64,000 nucleotides of DNA from an uncultured bacterium. GTDB taxonomy: Bacteria > Actinomycetota > Coriobacteriia > Coriobacteriales > Coriobacteriaceae. Below are positions 1 to 8,169 of this stretch, one piece after another. The notes beneath the pieces were generated by a model. The model saw only the letters and a program-made list of their open reading frames with translations. It was not told the origin of the DNA and did no database searches. Location: assembly GCA_905215445.1 (NCBI GenBank), contig CAJMPZ010000001.1:1-64000 (forward strand), given 5' to 3'. The position numbers were made by a program, and so were the translations under genes. Position 1 is the first letter of the stretch. Each line of letters starts with the position of its first letter.

Positions 1-275
1 ATTTTCCGGTTCGACGAACAGCCGATCGTGTCAAATTTGGGCTAACAGAGCCAAAATAAATACCGCTGGCCGAAGTGGAAAGATGGTAACAACAAAAAAG
101 ACTATCAAGCTCGTTTTTAAGCACCGTTTGTTCCGCCCCGCATGTTTTGCGAACACGTTAACTATCATGAAGCCAGTAAACAGAGGCGGACATCAACATC
201 CAACGCCGGCAAGCATGTGAGCGCCTCCTCTGCCCAAGGGGCAAGTCCCCGAGATTAGTTAAGAGAGGGGAAGAG
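1..275. other. Leader region upstream of the PTS operon
   Basis: No convincing gene is visible. An imperfect dyad (TTTGGGCT, then AGCCAAAA, around 37-55) could be the remains of a terminator for a gene left of the window. The last bases (AAGAGAGGGG at 261-270) form the ribosome binding site of the PTS gene. I could not pick a promoter or operator with confidence. Confidence 0.4.
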
Positions 276-1838
276 ATGGATAAAGTCAAAACGGCCTTCC
301 AGAACTTTGGCCGCGTTATCGTCGACCCTATTTTGTACCTTTCGGTAACGGGCATCATTTTGGCCATCGCCACGGTATGCTCGCTCGGCAGCGGAGTTGT
401 CGCGGATCTGGGCACGCTGCTCTCCGCGGCAACCAACTCCGCGGTGATCGGCAACCTGCCGGTGATTTTCGCAGTCGGCCTAACGGCAGGCTTCGCAAAG
501 AAGCAAAAATCCAACGCGGCAGTGTTTGGACTTATTAGTTACCTCATGTTCCTGTATGTCAACAACGCCTACCTGACGCTCACCGATCAGCTGGCAAAAG
601 CCGGCGCGATGGGTCTGTATGGCACTGGCCAGGCAACGGTACTGGGTCTTCAAGTTACCGATGTCAACGTCTTCGGCGGCGTACTCATCGGATGCTTCTG
701 CGGTTGGCTCTACAACAAACTGATCGACGTAAAGGTATCGGAGTATATCCGGATTTACGGCGGACCCCGCCTGGCCCTTCTGGCGATGGTTCCGCTGAGC
801 ATTGTCTTCGGCATCGGAGCAACTATCGTGTGGCCCCCTATCGCCAACGCCATCAGCAACGCTTCTTCATTCATCGCAGCCTCGGGTGGTCTGGGCGTTT
901 TCATTTACGGCTTCCTGAACCGCGTCCTCGTACCTCTCGGCATGCACCACTTTATGTGGATGCCGTTTGACTACTCCGCGATTGGCGGCACGGCGGTCGT
1001 CGCCGGCCAGAGTGTTTCCGGCGCAGCAAACATCTTCTATGCCGAGCTTCCCCATATCGCCGACGGATCCCTCACCACAGTCGACCCCTCTGTCCGCTTT
1101 GCCATGTTCGGCTTTGGCAAGGAATTCGTAACCCTCGGCACCGTGCTCGCAATGATTGCGACTTCCCGTCCGGAGAATCGAAAAGCCGTCGCAGCCATGC
1201 TGGTACCCATTTACATCACCGCCATGCTCTCCGGCATCACTGAGCCGCTCGACTTCATGATCCTGTTCGCGTCTCCGATTCTCTGGGTTGCCTACAGCCT
1301 GTTCTACGGACTGGGCGAAATGCTCCTGTTTGTCCTGGGAGTCCGCTTGCTTAACATGTACGGTGGCATCGAGCTGCTCACGCTCGGCCTGCCTTTGCCA
1401 ATGGGCGTCACCAAGTTCCCGATTTACATCGTCTTGGGCATCGTGTTTGCCGCCGTTTCGTTCATCGTGCTGGCGATGGTGATCAAGAAACTCAACCTCA
1501 TGACGCCCGGCCGTTCCGCAGAGTGGTCTGCAGAGGTCTCCGGAGACAACAATGCTCTCGAGTCCTCCGGAACTCCGGAAGTCGACGCAAAACAGCAGGA
1601 GATGGTGCGGAACATCATCAACGGCCTTGGCGGCAAGGACAATATCAACACCATGGGCTGCTGCATGACTCGTCTCCGTGTCGAAGTCAAAGATCCCAAC
1701 AAGGTCAACGAAGAGACCATCAAGAAGGCTATCGACAAGGGCCTGTTTAAGAACGGCACCAATGTCCAAATTGTCGTGGGAACCAACGTGCACTCCGTCT
1801 ACGACCTGCTGCGTCCCATCCTTAATCTGGAAGATTAA
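276..1838 (+). CDS. PTS transporter subunit EIIBC, alpha-glucoside type
   Basis: Membrane permease of the phosphotransferase system (520 aa) that imports and phosphorylates a sugar, probably an alpha-glucoside such as maltose. Residues ~1-410 are a hydrophobic EIIC domain with about ten membrane segments and the ITEPLDFM loop typical of glucose/glucoside EIIC proteins. Residues ~440-515 are an EIIB domain with the phosphocysteine motif GCCMTRLRVEV. No EIIA domain is fused, so phosphate must come from an EIIA encoded elsewhere. The start is set by AAGAGAGGGG just upstream. The next genes are a small membrane ORF and a GH4 6-phospho-glucosidase, which makes a phosphorylated disaccharide the likely product. 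Substrate choice is inferred from this neighbour. Confidence 0.88.
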   Translation: MDKVKTAFQNFGRVIVDPILYLSVTGIILAIATVCSLGSGVVADLGTLLSAATNSAVIGNLPVIFAVGLTAGFAKKQKSNAAVFGLISYLMFLYVNNAYLTLTDQLAKAGAMGLYGTGQATVLGLQVTDVNVFGGVLIGCFCGWLYNKLIDVKVSEYIRIYGGPRLALLAMVPLSIVFGIGATIVWPPIANAISNASSFIAASGGLGVFIYGFLNRVLVPLGMHHFMWMPFDYSAIGGTAVVAGQSVSGAANIFYAELPHIADGSLTTVDPSVRFAMFGFGKEFVTLGTVLAMIATSRPENRKAVAAMLVPIYITAMLSGITEPLDFMILFASPILWVAYSLFYGLGEMLLFVLGVRLLNMYGGIELLTLGLPLPMGVTKFPIYIVLGIVFAAVSFIVLAMVIKKLNLMTPGRSAEWSAEVSGDNNALESSGTPEVDAKQQEMVRNIINGLGGKDNINTMGCCMTRLRVEVKDPNKVNEETIKKAIDKGLFKNGTNVQIVVGTNVHSVYDLLRPILNLED

Positions 1839-1883
1839 CAGTCGCTTAATCGATAATCGATAAGCGATAAGCGAGGAGACCTC

Positions 1884-2153
1884 ATGTTGACCAAAACGTT
1901 TCATTCAATCCGAGGCATGTTCGAACGCCTGCTCAACATGTACAAAGAAAAGTCGACAAGGGGTCTTCTCGTACTTATGGCTGCATTCGCATGTGGTTTT
2001 ATCTGGCCGCTCCTGGGTCTACTCGCTGCGGTTTGGACCCGGCGTTCAGGAAGGCACGCGGACGCAGGCAGCATTGCAGGAATGGCGGCGGTCATCAACA
2101 TCGCTACCTACTTCGTGCAGATAGTGACCAAGATTGTCTGCAGCTCAATTTGA
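1884..2153 (+). CDS. Small membrane protein of the PTS operon, unknown function
   Basis: An 89-residue ORF with a good ribosome binding site (GCGAGGAGACCTC before ATG), 45 bp after the PTS gene and ending just before the glucosidase start. It has two hydrophobic stretches (about residues 28-50 and 62-86) separated by a basic RRSGR loop, so it is probably a two-span inner-membrane protein. I recognise no family. Its position between permease and hydrolase suggests co-transcription. It could be an accessory to the permease, but nothing in the sequence proves that. Confidence 0.55.
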   Translation: MLTKTFHSIRGMFERLLNMYKEKSTRGLLVLMAAFACGFIWPLLGLLAAVWTRRSGRHADAGSIAGMAAVINIATYFVQIVTKIVCSSI

Positions 2154-2172
2154 TTTGAAAGGCATGAACAAC

Positions 2173-3501
2173 ATGAACGGATACAAGATTGTCATCTGCG
2201 GCGGCGGCAGCACCTATACCGCTGGCATCGTCAAAGACCTGATCGACCAAAAGGATGAATTAGGAATACGCGAGCTTTGGCTCTATGACATCGACGAGGA
2301 GCGCCAAGACACAGTCGCCGTGGTGGTTAAAGCGGTTATCGATGACCTTGCTCCCGAGATCCCCTTGCATGTAACCGTCGACCCCAAAGAGGCGTTTACA
2401 GATGCGAACTTTGTTATGGCGCAGATGCGCGTGGGCGGGCTCAAGATGCGTATCCAGGATGAGCAAATCAGCCTGCGCCATGGCGTAGTCGGTCAAGAGA
2501 CCTGCGGAGCAGGTGGCATGGCATATGGCATGAGAACCATCTTCCCCATGTGCGAGCTTGTCGATTTCTGCGAGGAGTATGCCTGCAAGGACTACTGGAT
2601 CGTCAACTACTCCAACCCCGCTGCCATCGTAGCCAAGGCAATGCACAAGCTGCGTCCTAACGCTCGCATTCTTGACATCTGCGATATGCCAGTGGAGATT
2701 GAAGCCCGCATGGCAGAGATTTTAGGGTGCAAACTCAACGACATTGAGGTCGACTACTTTGGCCTCAATCACTTTGGATGGTTTACCAACGTACGTTGCA
2801 AGGGCGTCGATGTTACGGATAAGCTCAAAGAGCACGTGCGTAAATACGGTTATATTTCCGAAGCAAGCCTCAATGACGCCTTGGTGAAGGACCCAGATTG
2901 GGCCCACACCTTCAAGAATGCGGCAACGATTTCTACGCTATTCCAGGATTACCTCCCCAACACCTATTACCAGTATTACCTGTTGCCCGATGCCTGCGTG
3001 GAGTACATGGACATCAATAACACGCGTGGCATGCAGGTTGTAAACGGCCGCGAAAAGCGCATCTTCGATGCATCTGCGGCGCTTAAGCGTGGTGAAAAGG
3101 TAGATCTCACGCAGTTCTATGTAGGCGTCCACGGCAGGTTCATTGTCGATGTCGTCAAGTCTCTGGCAAAAGACCTGCGCCATCGCCAGCTGGTGATTGT
3201 ACCCAACAATGGTGCAATCGAGAACCTCTCGGACGACGCGACAGTCGAGGTTCCGGCGTACATCACTGATCGAGGAGCCGAACCGATTCGCGTCGGGAAG
3301 ATTCCCCGCTTCTATAAGGGCCTTATCGAACAGCAGGATGCCTGTGAAGGCCTTGTGGTCGAAGCCGTTATCGAAGGTTCCTACCAGAAGGCACTCGAAG
3401 CCTTCACCCTCAATCGCACGATTCCCTCAGCACGCGTGGCTAAGGAAGTCTTGGACGACATGATCGAGGCGAACAAGGGCTATTGGCCTGAGCTGAAGTA
3501 A
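2173..3501 (+). CDS. 6-phospho-alpha-glucosidase, glycoside hydrolase family 4
   Basis: Cytoplasmic NAD- and divalent-metal-dependent GH4 enzyme (442 aa from this start) predicted to hydrolyse 6-phospho-alpha-glucosides such as maltose-6'-phosphate delivered by the upstream PTS. The N-terminal NAD-binding motif is VICGGGSTYTAGI. The metal/catalytic segments GVVGQETCGAGGMAYGMR, NYSNPAAIV, ICDMP and GLNHFGW are all intact and closely match GlvA/AglB-type enzymes. ATG codons also occur at 2134 and 2164. I chose 2173 because GAAAGG lies 10 nt upstream and the length then equals that of GlvA (441 aa). Transcription probably ends at the hairpin at 3528. Confidence 0.9.
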   Translation: MNGYKIVICGGGSTYTAGIVKDLIDQKDELGIRELWLYDIDEERQDTVAVVVKAVIDDLAPEIPLHVTVDPKEAFTDANFVMAQMRVGGLKMRIQDEQISLRHGVVGQETCGAGGMAYGMRTIFPMCELVDFCEEYACKDYWIVNYSNPAAIVAKAMHKLRPNARILDICDMPVEIEARMAEILGCKLNDIEVDYFGLNHFGWFTNVRCKGVDVTDKLKEHVRKYGYISEASLNDALVKDPDWAHTFKNAATISTLFQDYLPNTYYQYYLLPDACVEYMDINNTRGMQVVNGREKRIFDASAALKRGEKVDLTQFYVGVHGRFIVDVVKSLAKDLRHRQLVIVPNNGAIENLSDDATVEVPAYITDRGAEPIRVGKIPRFYKGLIEQQDACEGLVVEAVIEGSYQKALEAFTLNRTIPSARVAKEVLDDMIEANKGYWPELK

Positions 3502-3527
3502 AGGAACCGCCCAAATACCAAAAGCGC

Positions 3528-3569
3528 AAAAGATGGCCCCAAGGCAAAATTGCCTTGGGGCCATCTTTT
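3528..3569. terminator. Bidirectional rho-independent terminator
   Basis: A perfect 20-bp stem (AAAAGATGGCCCCAAGGCAA and its complement at 3550-3569) with A- and T-runs on either side. It lies between the convergent glucosidase (+) and rpiR-type gene (-) and can serve both. Confidence 0.9.
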
Positions 3570-3575
3570 ATATGC

Positions 3576-4433
3576 CTAGATCTCAGCAAAACTCGTGAAG
3601 ATGAACGAATCGGCCTCGCGTTTTACACGATAGTTCTCTTGATAGTCCTGATTGAATATAAGCGAATAAATAACCTGAAGCGTATACGTGAGCGAAATCA
3701 AAGAAGAGTAATTGGCCACCTTTCCAATCACGCGTTCTGATTTTGGAATGGGCAAGACAGTATCGCATTGCTTGGCGAGCACCGAATCAGAAAACGCCGT
3801 AATTAAACACGGCTTGACTCCGCGTTCGGAAAGAGTGGCAGCGTATTTGGAATAGTCATAGTGAATGCCGCTGTAGCTTAGGAATAAAAACAGATCGCCG
3901 GGCTTGCCGTTTTTAACATGCAGCGTCTGCAGGCCTCCGTCGTCTGCCATGGTGACATGACGATCGAGCTTAAGAAGATTGTTGCGAAAGATGCATCCCG
4001 CCAGGTAGCTTTCCCCTTTAGCAAAGATGTAAATTCGTGGGGCGCTAAGAACCGCCTTGGCGATTATGCTTAATTTGGCGCTATCGAGCTCGATTTTCGT
4101 TTGATCTATGATGCCCTTCAAGAGATTCGCAAGGTTACCCTCGATGGCCTCAATTGAATCGGTGCTGTCAAAAGGGCGATTGCGATCAACGGTGGCAGCC
4201 AGAAGATAGTCTCCGCTTATCTCCTGGATGAGCTGCATGATCAACTCTCGATAGCCGCTTAGGCCCAGTTTCTTGCAAAAGCGGATGATAGTCGCGTTCG
4301 AAGTGTAAGTCTCCTGTGCGAGCTTTGCCATAGTGAGGGTCTTAAGGTCGCTGGTATGATTGAGCAGATAGGTAGCAATAGCTCGGTCGGTTTCATTAAA
4401 AGACGCACTGTTACGCAGGCTATCAAGAATCAT
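3576..4433 (-). CDS. MurR/RpiR-family transcriptional regulator
   Basis: A 285-aa regulator with an N-terminal HTH_6 DNA-binding domain (residues ~1-75, including YTSNATIIRFCKKLGLSGY) and a C-terminal SIS sugar-phosphate-binding domain (~130-260, with IYIFAKGES and FLFLSYSG). RpiR proteins sense phosphorylated sugars. Because the gene converges on the alpha-glucoside operon and shares its terminator, it is the likely regulator of that operon, sensing for example maltose-6'-phosphate. GGAGCGACC precedes the ATG. Both the target and the effector are inferred. Confidence 0.85.
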   Translation of the reverse strand: MILDSLRNSASFNETDRAIATYLLNHTSDLKTLTMAKLAQETYTSNATIIRFCKKLGLSGYRELIMQLIQEISGDYLLAATVDRNRPFDSTDSIEAIEGNLANLLKGIIDQTKIELDSAKLSIIAKAVLSAPRIYIFAKGESYLAGCIFRNNLLKLDRHVTMADDGGLQTLHVKNGKPGDLFLFLSYSGIHYDYSKYAATLSERGVKPCLITAFSDSVLAKQCDTVLPIPKSERVIGKVANYSSLISLTYTLQVIYSLIFNQDYQENYRVKREADSFIFTSFAEI

Positions 4434-4451
4434 GGTCGCTCCGATCGCTTT

Positions 4452-4480
4452 AGTTTGCCACTTAATTATGTCATTATCAA
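4452..4480 (-). promoter_or_regulatory. Possible promoter of the rpiR-type gene
   Basis: Read on the minus strand: TTGATA (4475-4480) and CAAACT (4452-4457) with a 17-bp spacer, ending about 20 bp before the start codon. The -10 box is a poor match, so this is tentative. Confidence 0.3.
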
Positions 4481-4818
4481 AACGACGGGCAGCCCTTCAT
4501 GCACTGACTTACGCCCTGCGATCTCTCTTCTGATATTCCGCATATAACGGCAACATAAATTGCGAGGAGCGTGTCGCTCAGTTCCTAGAGAACAAATGCG
4601 AAGAGGTTCGATTACCTGAGTTCACCGCCTGCCTTGAGGCAAAGAGACGGCCCCGGCCAAGCTCAATGCAGATTTGTGGCAGCATAGTGCTTGTCTGTCG
4701 GCATCCTACAACCTGTAATCCCTACTCCCCAGTTTCTGTGCTAGCTGGTTCAGGCAGGCGCCCTGTCTAAAATAAGCTGTTTAAAATTGATTTCGACCAA
4801 AATTCGACCAAGATTGAA
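4481..4818. other. Intergenic region without a recognisable gene
   Basis: Between the regulator and the initiator tRNA. It is AT-richer than the genes around it. I see no ORF with a ribosome binding site and no strong hairpin. A short direct repeat TTCGACCA at about 4785-4812 is unexplained. Confidence 0.5.
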
Positions 4819-4833
4819 AGACAAAAAAGAAAA

Positions 4834-4862
4834 CAGCCCAAAGGAACAATGCCTCTGAGCTG
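4834..4862 (-). terminator. Terminator of the initiator tRNA
   Basis: On the minus strand, CAGCTCAGAGG pairs with CCTTTGGGCTG (11 bp including G-U pairs) and is followed by TTTTCTTTTTTG, directly 3' of the tRNA. Confidence 0.75.
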
Positions 4863-4872
4863 CTAAAAGTCT

Positions 4873-4949
4873 TGGTCGCGGGGGCAGGATTTGAACCTAC
4901 GACCTCCGGGTTATGAGCCCGGCGAGCTACCAGACTGCTCCACCCCGCA
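4873..4949 (-). tRNA. Initiator tRNA-fMet (CAT)
   Basis: A 77-nt cloverleaf with anticodon CAT, an encoded CCA end and the initiator hallmark of three G:C pairs in the anticodon stem (CGGGCTCATAACCCG). The acceptor pair 1:72 is a U-G wobble instead of a Watson-Crick pair, as expected for an initiator. It matches the E. coli tRNA-fMet layout position by position. Confidence 0.95.
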
Positions 4950-5145
4950 ATGTCTGGGCGCCTCATGTGCGCAAGAAAGAATATTACGCGGGAGTTCGGT
5001 AAACGGCAAGGAAAATCTCGTAGAGCATAATTCCTTCATATTTAAACTCCTCAGCCCATATCACCGTCAACGAATCGCAGTCGAGCGCCGTCGGCGGCGC
5101 GTATACAATGGTGCGCGTCCTTTTACGCCGACACCTGGAGTAGAC

Positions 5146-5919
5146 ATGCTGCTCGCTATCGATATGGGAAACACGCAGACGGCCATGGGCCTGTTTGACG
5201 GAGACGAGCTGGTGCAGTCGTGGCGCATGCCCACCGACCGCTCCTATACCGCCGACGAGATCCACGTGCGCCTGATGGGCTTCTTTAAGATGTACGACCT
5301 CTCGCTCGGCGCGGTCGACGCGATCGCCTTTGCCGGCGTGGTGCCACAGCTCTCGCGCGAGTGGCACGCCGTGGCCGACCGCATCGCGGCAGACGCCATC
5401 GTCATCGGCCCGCAGACGGCCACCGTGACCAAACTGCGGGCGGCGCGCCCCCAAGCCGTTGGTGCCGACCGCATCGCCAACGCCGTCGCTGCCGAGACCT
5501 TCTACGGCGCCCCGGCGATCGTGGTGGACTTTGGCACCGCAACCAATATCGACGTCATCGACGAGGATGGCTATTACATTGGTGGAGCGATTGCGCCGGG
5601 CATCCGCATTTCGATGGACGCGCTCGCCGCCCGAGCCGCCAAGCTCGCCAGCGTTCCGCTTGAGGCACCCGAGCACGCCATCGGCCGCGATACCGAGGAG
5701 TGCATCAAAGTCGGCGCCGTAACGGGCGCCGCCGCCATGGCCGAGGGCCTGGTCGCGCGCATGAAGCGCGAGCTGGGGCGCGAGGACGCCACCGTTATCG
5801 CCACGGGCGGCCTCGCCAGCATCGTCGCCGATTCAACCGACGCCTTCGACGTGGTCGATGGACAGCTCACCATCAAGGGTATCTGCGAGGTCTACCGCCG
5901 CATGCAGAAGCTGGCGTAG
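5146..5919 (+). CDS. coaX: Type III pantothenate kinase
   Basis: Phosphorylates pantothenate, the first step of coenzyme A synthesis (257 aa, the usual size). Hallmarks of the ASKHA-fold type III enzyme are the N-terminal AIDMGNTQTAMGLF phosphate-binding loop, GADRIANAVAA, VVDFGTATNID and GGAIAPGI. The reading frame is open upstream, but GGAG five bases before ATG 5146 and the family N-terminus fix this start. TATACAAT at 5102-5109 is a plausible -10 element. The gene stands alone, between the divergent initiator tRNA and the palindrome at 5966. Confidence 0.93.
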   Translation: MLLAIDMGNTQTAMGLFDGDELVQSWRMPTDRSYTADEIHVRLMGFFKMYDLSLGAVDAIAFAGVVPQLSREWHAVADRIAADAIVIGPQTATVTKLRAARPQAVGADRIANAVAAETFYGAPAIVVDFGTATNIDVIDEDGYYIGGAIAPGIRISMDALAARAAKLASVPLEAPEHAIGRDTEECIKVGAVTGAAAMAEGLVARMKRELGREDATVIATGGLASIVADSTDAFDVVDGQLTIKGICEVYRRMQKLA

Positions 5920-5965
5920 GACAGGGGCTTAAGTCGAGCGCAAGCGGCGAACTAGGCAACGCATC

Positions 5966-6014
5966 GGTCCTATTCCTCAAAATCGAAATCTTTTCGATTT
6001 TGAGGAATAGGACC
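5966..6014. repeat. TATTCCTCAAAA palindrome, copy 1 (also a likely terminator)
   Basis: Two perfect 23-bp arms (5966-5988 and 5992-6014) with a 3-nt loop, followed by TTTTGC. It lies between the convergent coaX and AAA-ATPase genes. Copies 2 and 3 lie on the far side of the ATPase gene. Confidence 0.9.
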
Positions 6015-6019
6015 TTTTG

Positions 6020-7216
6020 CTAAGCCTCGCCGCACAACCACCTCGCCAGGTCCACGATCTGCACCCCATTGCGGTCCGTAGCCTCGTGATGCGTGCGGGC
6101 GAGAATCATCTTGGGGTACGCATCGCCAATGCTCAGCAGTGGTGAAATCTCGCGTTCAAATGTCTTATCCGAGCTGATGTCGTCGCTCACCTGAATATAG
6201 AGCTTCTCGCTCCGTTTGATTGCTACAAAGTCTATTTCCTTTTTATAGAGCACGCCGACGTATACCTCGTATCCGCGGCGCAGCAGCTCGACTGCCACCA
6301 TGTTCTCGTATACGCGTCCCCAATCCATATCACGTGTACCAAGAAGCGCATATTTAAACGCATGGTCCGCCAGATAGTACTTCTCGCCGCTCTTAAGGTA
6401 TTTTTTACCGCGAATGTCGAACCGGCGAACTTTATAGAAGGCAAACGCATCACACAGGTACCCCATGTACGCACCGACCGTTTTGTTCGTTATCTTTAGC
6501 CCATCTGCGTTCAAAACATCCGTAATGTTGCGTGCCGACGTTATGTTGGAGACGTTGTCCATCATGTAATCGGCAATGCGCAGCAGTGCCGATTCGTTTC
6601 TCACGTTATGCCGCTGCACGATATCCCTCACGATGAGCGTTTTGAAGACATTGGAGAGATATTGGTAGCGCTGCTCCTGCAGTGGATAAGGGTAAGAGCC
6701 GGACATACCACCGGTTCTCGCGTACTCATCGAAGTCGCGATCGACCTCGCCCTCGTCACTATAGAAGCGATACTCCTCAAACGAGAATGGGAAAACCTCG
6801 ATCTCGAACGTGCGCCCCGTAAAGAGCGTCGACAGATCGCTCGACAGCAAAAAGGCGTTCGATCCGGTGATGAAGATGTCGTACTGCTCGGATGCATGGA
6901 GGCTGTTGATCGCGCGTTCAAAGCCGTCGCACATCTGAACCTCATCGATAAGCAGGAAGTTTTGCTTGCCGGACACTCGATGCTCTTTCACATAGGCGAG
7001 CAGCGCGTGATACTCGAGCAGGTTCTCGAACTCATCGAGGTTGTAGTTGATATGGATGACATTCGAATTGGACAGATGTGCCTCCACGTAATCGCGGAGG
7101 GCCTCGAGCAATTTTGACTTACCACTACGGCGAATGCCCGTTATGACCTTGATGTCCGGTACGCCAATAAGGCTCGTCAACGTGTCCATATATGACGTTC
7201 TATTGATGAGTTTCAT
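6020..7216 (-). CDS. AAA ATPase with DUF4143 domain, unknown role
   Basis: 398 residues. The N-terminal AAA_14-type P-loop domain has Walker A GIRRSGKS (~28-35) and Walker B FLLIDEVQ (~90-97). The C-terminal region (~200-390) resembles DUF4143, ending in an EIDFVAIK...YIQVSDD segment that looks like a nuclease-type fold. Such proteins are widespread, often mobile, and have no agreed function. GGGAGGCACCA precedes the ATG. One copy of a shared palindrome lies within 50 bp on each side, and another lies 110 bp upstream. This may mean the palindromes travel with the gene, or that they act as terminator and operator sites. Confidence 0.82.
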   Translation of the reverse strand: MKLINRTSYMDTLTSLIGVPDIKVITGIRRSGKSKLLEALRDYVEAHLSNSNVIHINYNLDEFENLLEYHALLAYVKEHRVSGKQNFLLIDEVQMCDGFERAINSLHASEQYDIFITGSNAFLLSSDLSTLFTGRTFEIEVFPFSFEEYRFYSDEGEVDRDFDEYARTGGMSGSYPYPLQEQRYQYLSNVFKTLIVRDIVQRHNVRNESALLRIADYMMDNVSNITSARNITDVLNADGLKITNKTVGAYMGYLCDAFAFYKVRRFDIRGKKYLKSGEKYYLADHAFKYALLGTRDMDWGRVYENMVAVELLRRGYEVYVGVLYKKEIDFVAIKRSEKLYIQVSDDISSDKTFEREISPLLSIGDAYPKMILARTHHEATDRNGVQIVDLARWLCGEA

Positions 7217-7242
7217 TGGTGCCTCCCTGCGGTCTTCTATCG

Positions 7243-7283
7243 CTATTCCTCAAAAACGAAAATTATTCAGTTTTGAGGAATAG
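7243..7283. repeat. TATTCCTCAAAA palindrome, copy 2
   Basis: 13-bp perfect arms CTATTCCTCAAAA (7243-7255) and its complement (7271-7283) around a non-pairing centre, in the upstream region of the AAA ATPase gene. Confidence 0.8.
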
Positions 7284-7328
7284 ACTCTGCAACGAATATA
7301 CCTCGTTAAAGGCCGAGCTGGCTTAATT

Positions 7329-7369
7329 CTATTCCTCAAAATCGAAAGATTTTCAGTTTTGAGGAATAG
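7329..7369. repeat. TATTCCTCAAAA palindrome, copy 3
   Basis: 19-bp arms (7329-7347 and 7351-7369) with one G-T and one mismatch and a 3-nt loop. Same outer 13 bp as copies 1 and 2. Confidence 0.8.
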
Positions 7370-7397
7370 GGTGCTGACAACCCATTCCCCAGACAAG

Positions 7398-7432
7398 CAA
7401 GACCCTCCCCGGCACAGCCGAGAAGGGTCTTG
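7398..7432 (-). terminator. Terminator of the folP-folK/birA transcript
   Basis: CAAGACCCT (7398-7406) pairs with AGGGTCTTG (7424-7432), with extra pairs inside (CCCGG with CCGAG). It is 36 bp beyond the birA-like stop codon. The T-run is weak. Confidence 0.6.
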
Positions 7433-7467
7433 TTGTCATCGTTATCTTTGAGTGCGGGCGCCGCGCG

Positions 7468-8169
7468 CTACAGCCCGCGAATGCGCACGGCCTCGGGCGG
7501 AAACTCTTGCTCGCCGGCGTCAGTCTTAATGGTCGCGCGACCCCAGATGTCCAGGCCCGCAAACACGCCGACCGCGAGCGGCAGGCCGTTGGGCGACACC
7601 GCCGCGACCTGACGACCCAGCAGCGGCACCATATCGAAATACTCGCCCAGCACCGGGGCCAGCGGGCCGGCAGCGCCCTGTGGTGTGTTGGCGGCAACCG
7701 CCCAGGCGTCAACGCGAGCGAGCACCGCCGCGGCCAATGCCTCGACCAGTACCTCGTCGCCCATATCCACGCCGAGCTCGCTCAGTGCCGAACGCTCAAT
7801 ATCCACCGTCACCGCGGCAAACATGCCCGCGGCACCGGCACCGCCGTTGACGGCGACGCGCGCGAGCGACGTCTCAAACGCAGGCGCGCCGCACACGATG
7901 TCACTCGGCCACTGGATGCCCACCTTGCCGGCAAGCCCCAGGGCCGGCGTTGCGGCCGTGCCCGCGAGCGCGTCCATCATGCCCATTGCGGCCACAAACG
8001 GCAGACCGTGGAAGGCGTGCATGTTCACATCGGGGCGCAGGACCAGCGAAAACGTCAACGACGCCTCGCCCGCGCTCCACGCGCACCGGCCCGCGGACGC
8101 ACCCTCGCGGCCCGCGTCACGCGCCGCGTCGAGCTCGGTACCGGCGGCAACAGCATTCATCTCGATCAT
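7468..8169 (-). CDS. birA: Biotin--protein ligase catalytic domain protein (BirA-like)
   Basis: A 233-aa protein resembling the BPL/LPL catalytic domain that activates biotin and attaches it to carboxylases. The segment GIQWPSDIVCG corresponds to the KWPNDI motif, and GVFAGLDIWGRATIKT to the C-terminal hairpin of the family. The usual GRGRRGR adenylate-binding loop is degenerate here (GREGASAGRCAWSAGE, near residues 21-36), so activity is uncertain. There is no N-terminal helix-turn-helix, so it cannot act as a DNA-binding repressor like E. coli BirA. It abuts the folP-folK stop codon with no gap and is probably translated from the same mRNA. Confidence 0.6.
   Translation of the reverse strand: MIEMNAVAAGTELDAARDAGREGASAGRCAWSAGEASLTFSLVLRPDVNMHAFHGLPFVAAMGMMDALAGTAATPALGLAGKVGIQWPSDIVCGAPAFETSLARVAVNGGAGAAGMFAAVTVDIERSALSELGVDMGDEVLVEALAAAVLARVDAWAVAANTPQGAAGPLAPVLGEYFDMVPLLGRQVAAVSPNGLPLAVGVFAGLDIWGRATIKTDAGEQEFPPEAVRIRGL

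Noticed and set aside
1..45. Possible last 14 codons of an upstream gene
   Set aside because: One frame is open from base 1 to a TAA at 43-45, but 14 codons without a recognisable C-terminus are not enough to call a gene.
4785..4815. Integration (att) site at the initiator tRNA
   Set aside because: The TTCGACCA repeats near the tRNA are short, in the opposite sense to the tRNA 3' end, and no integrase or second copy is nearby.
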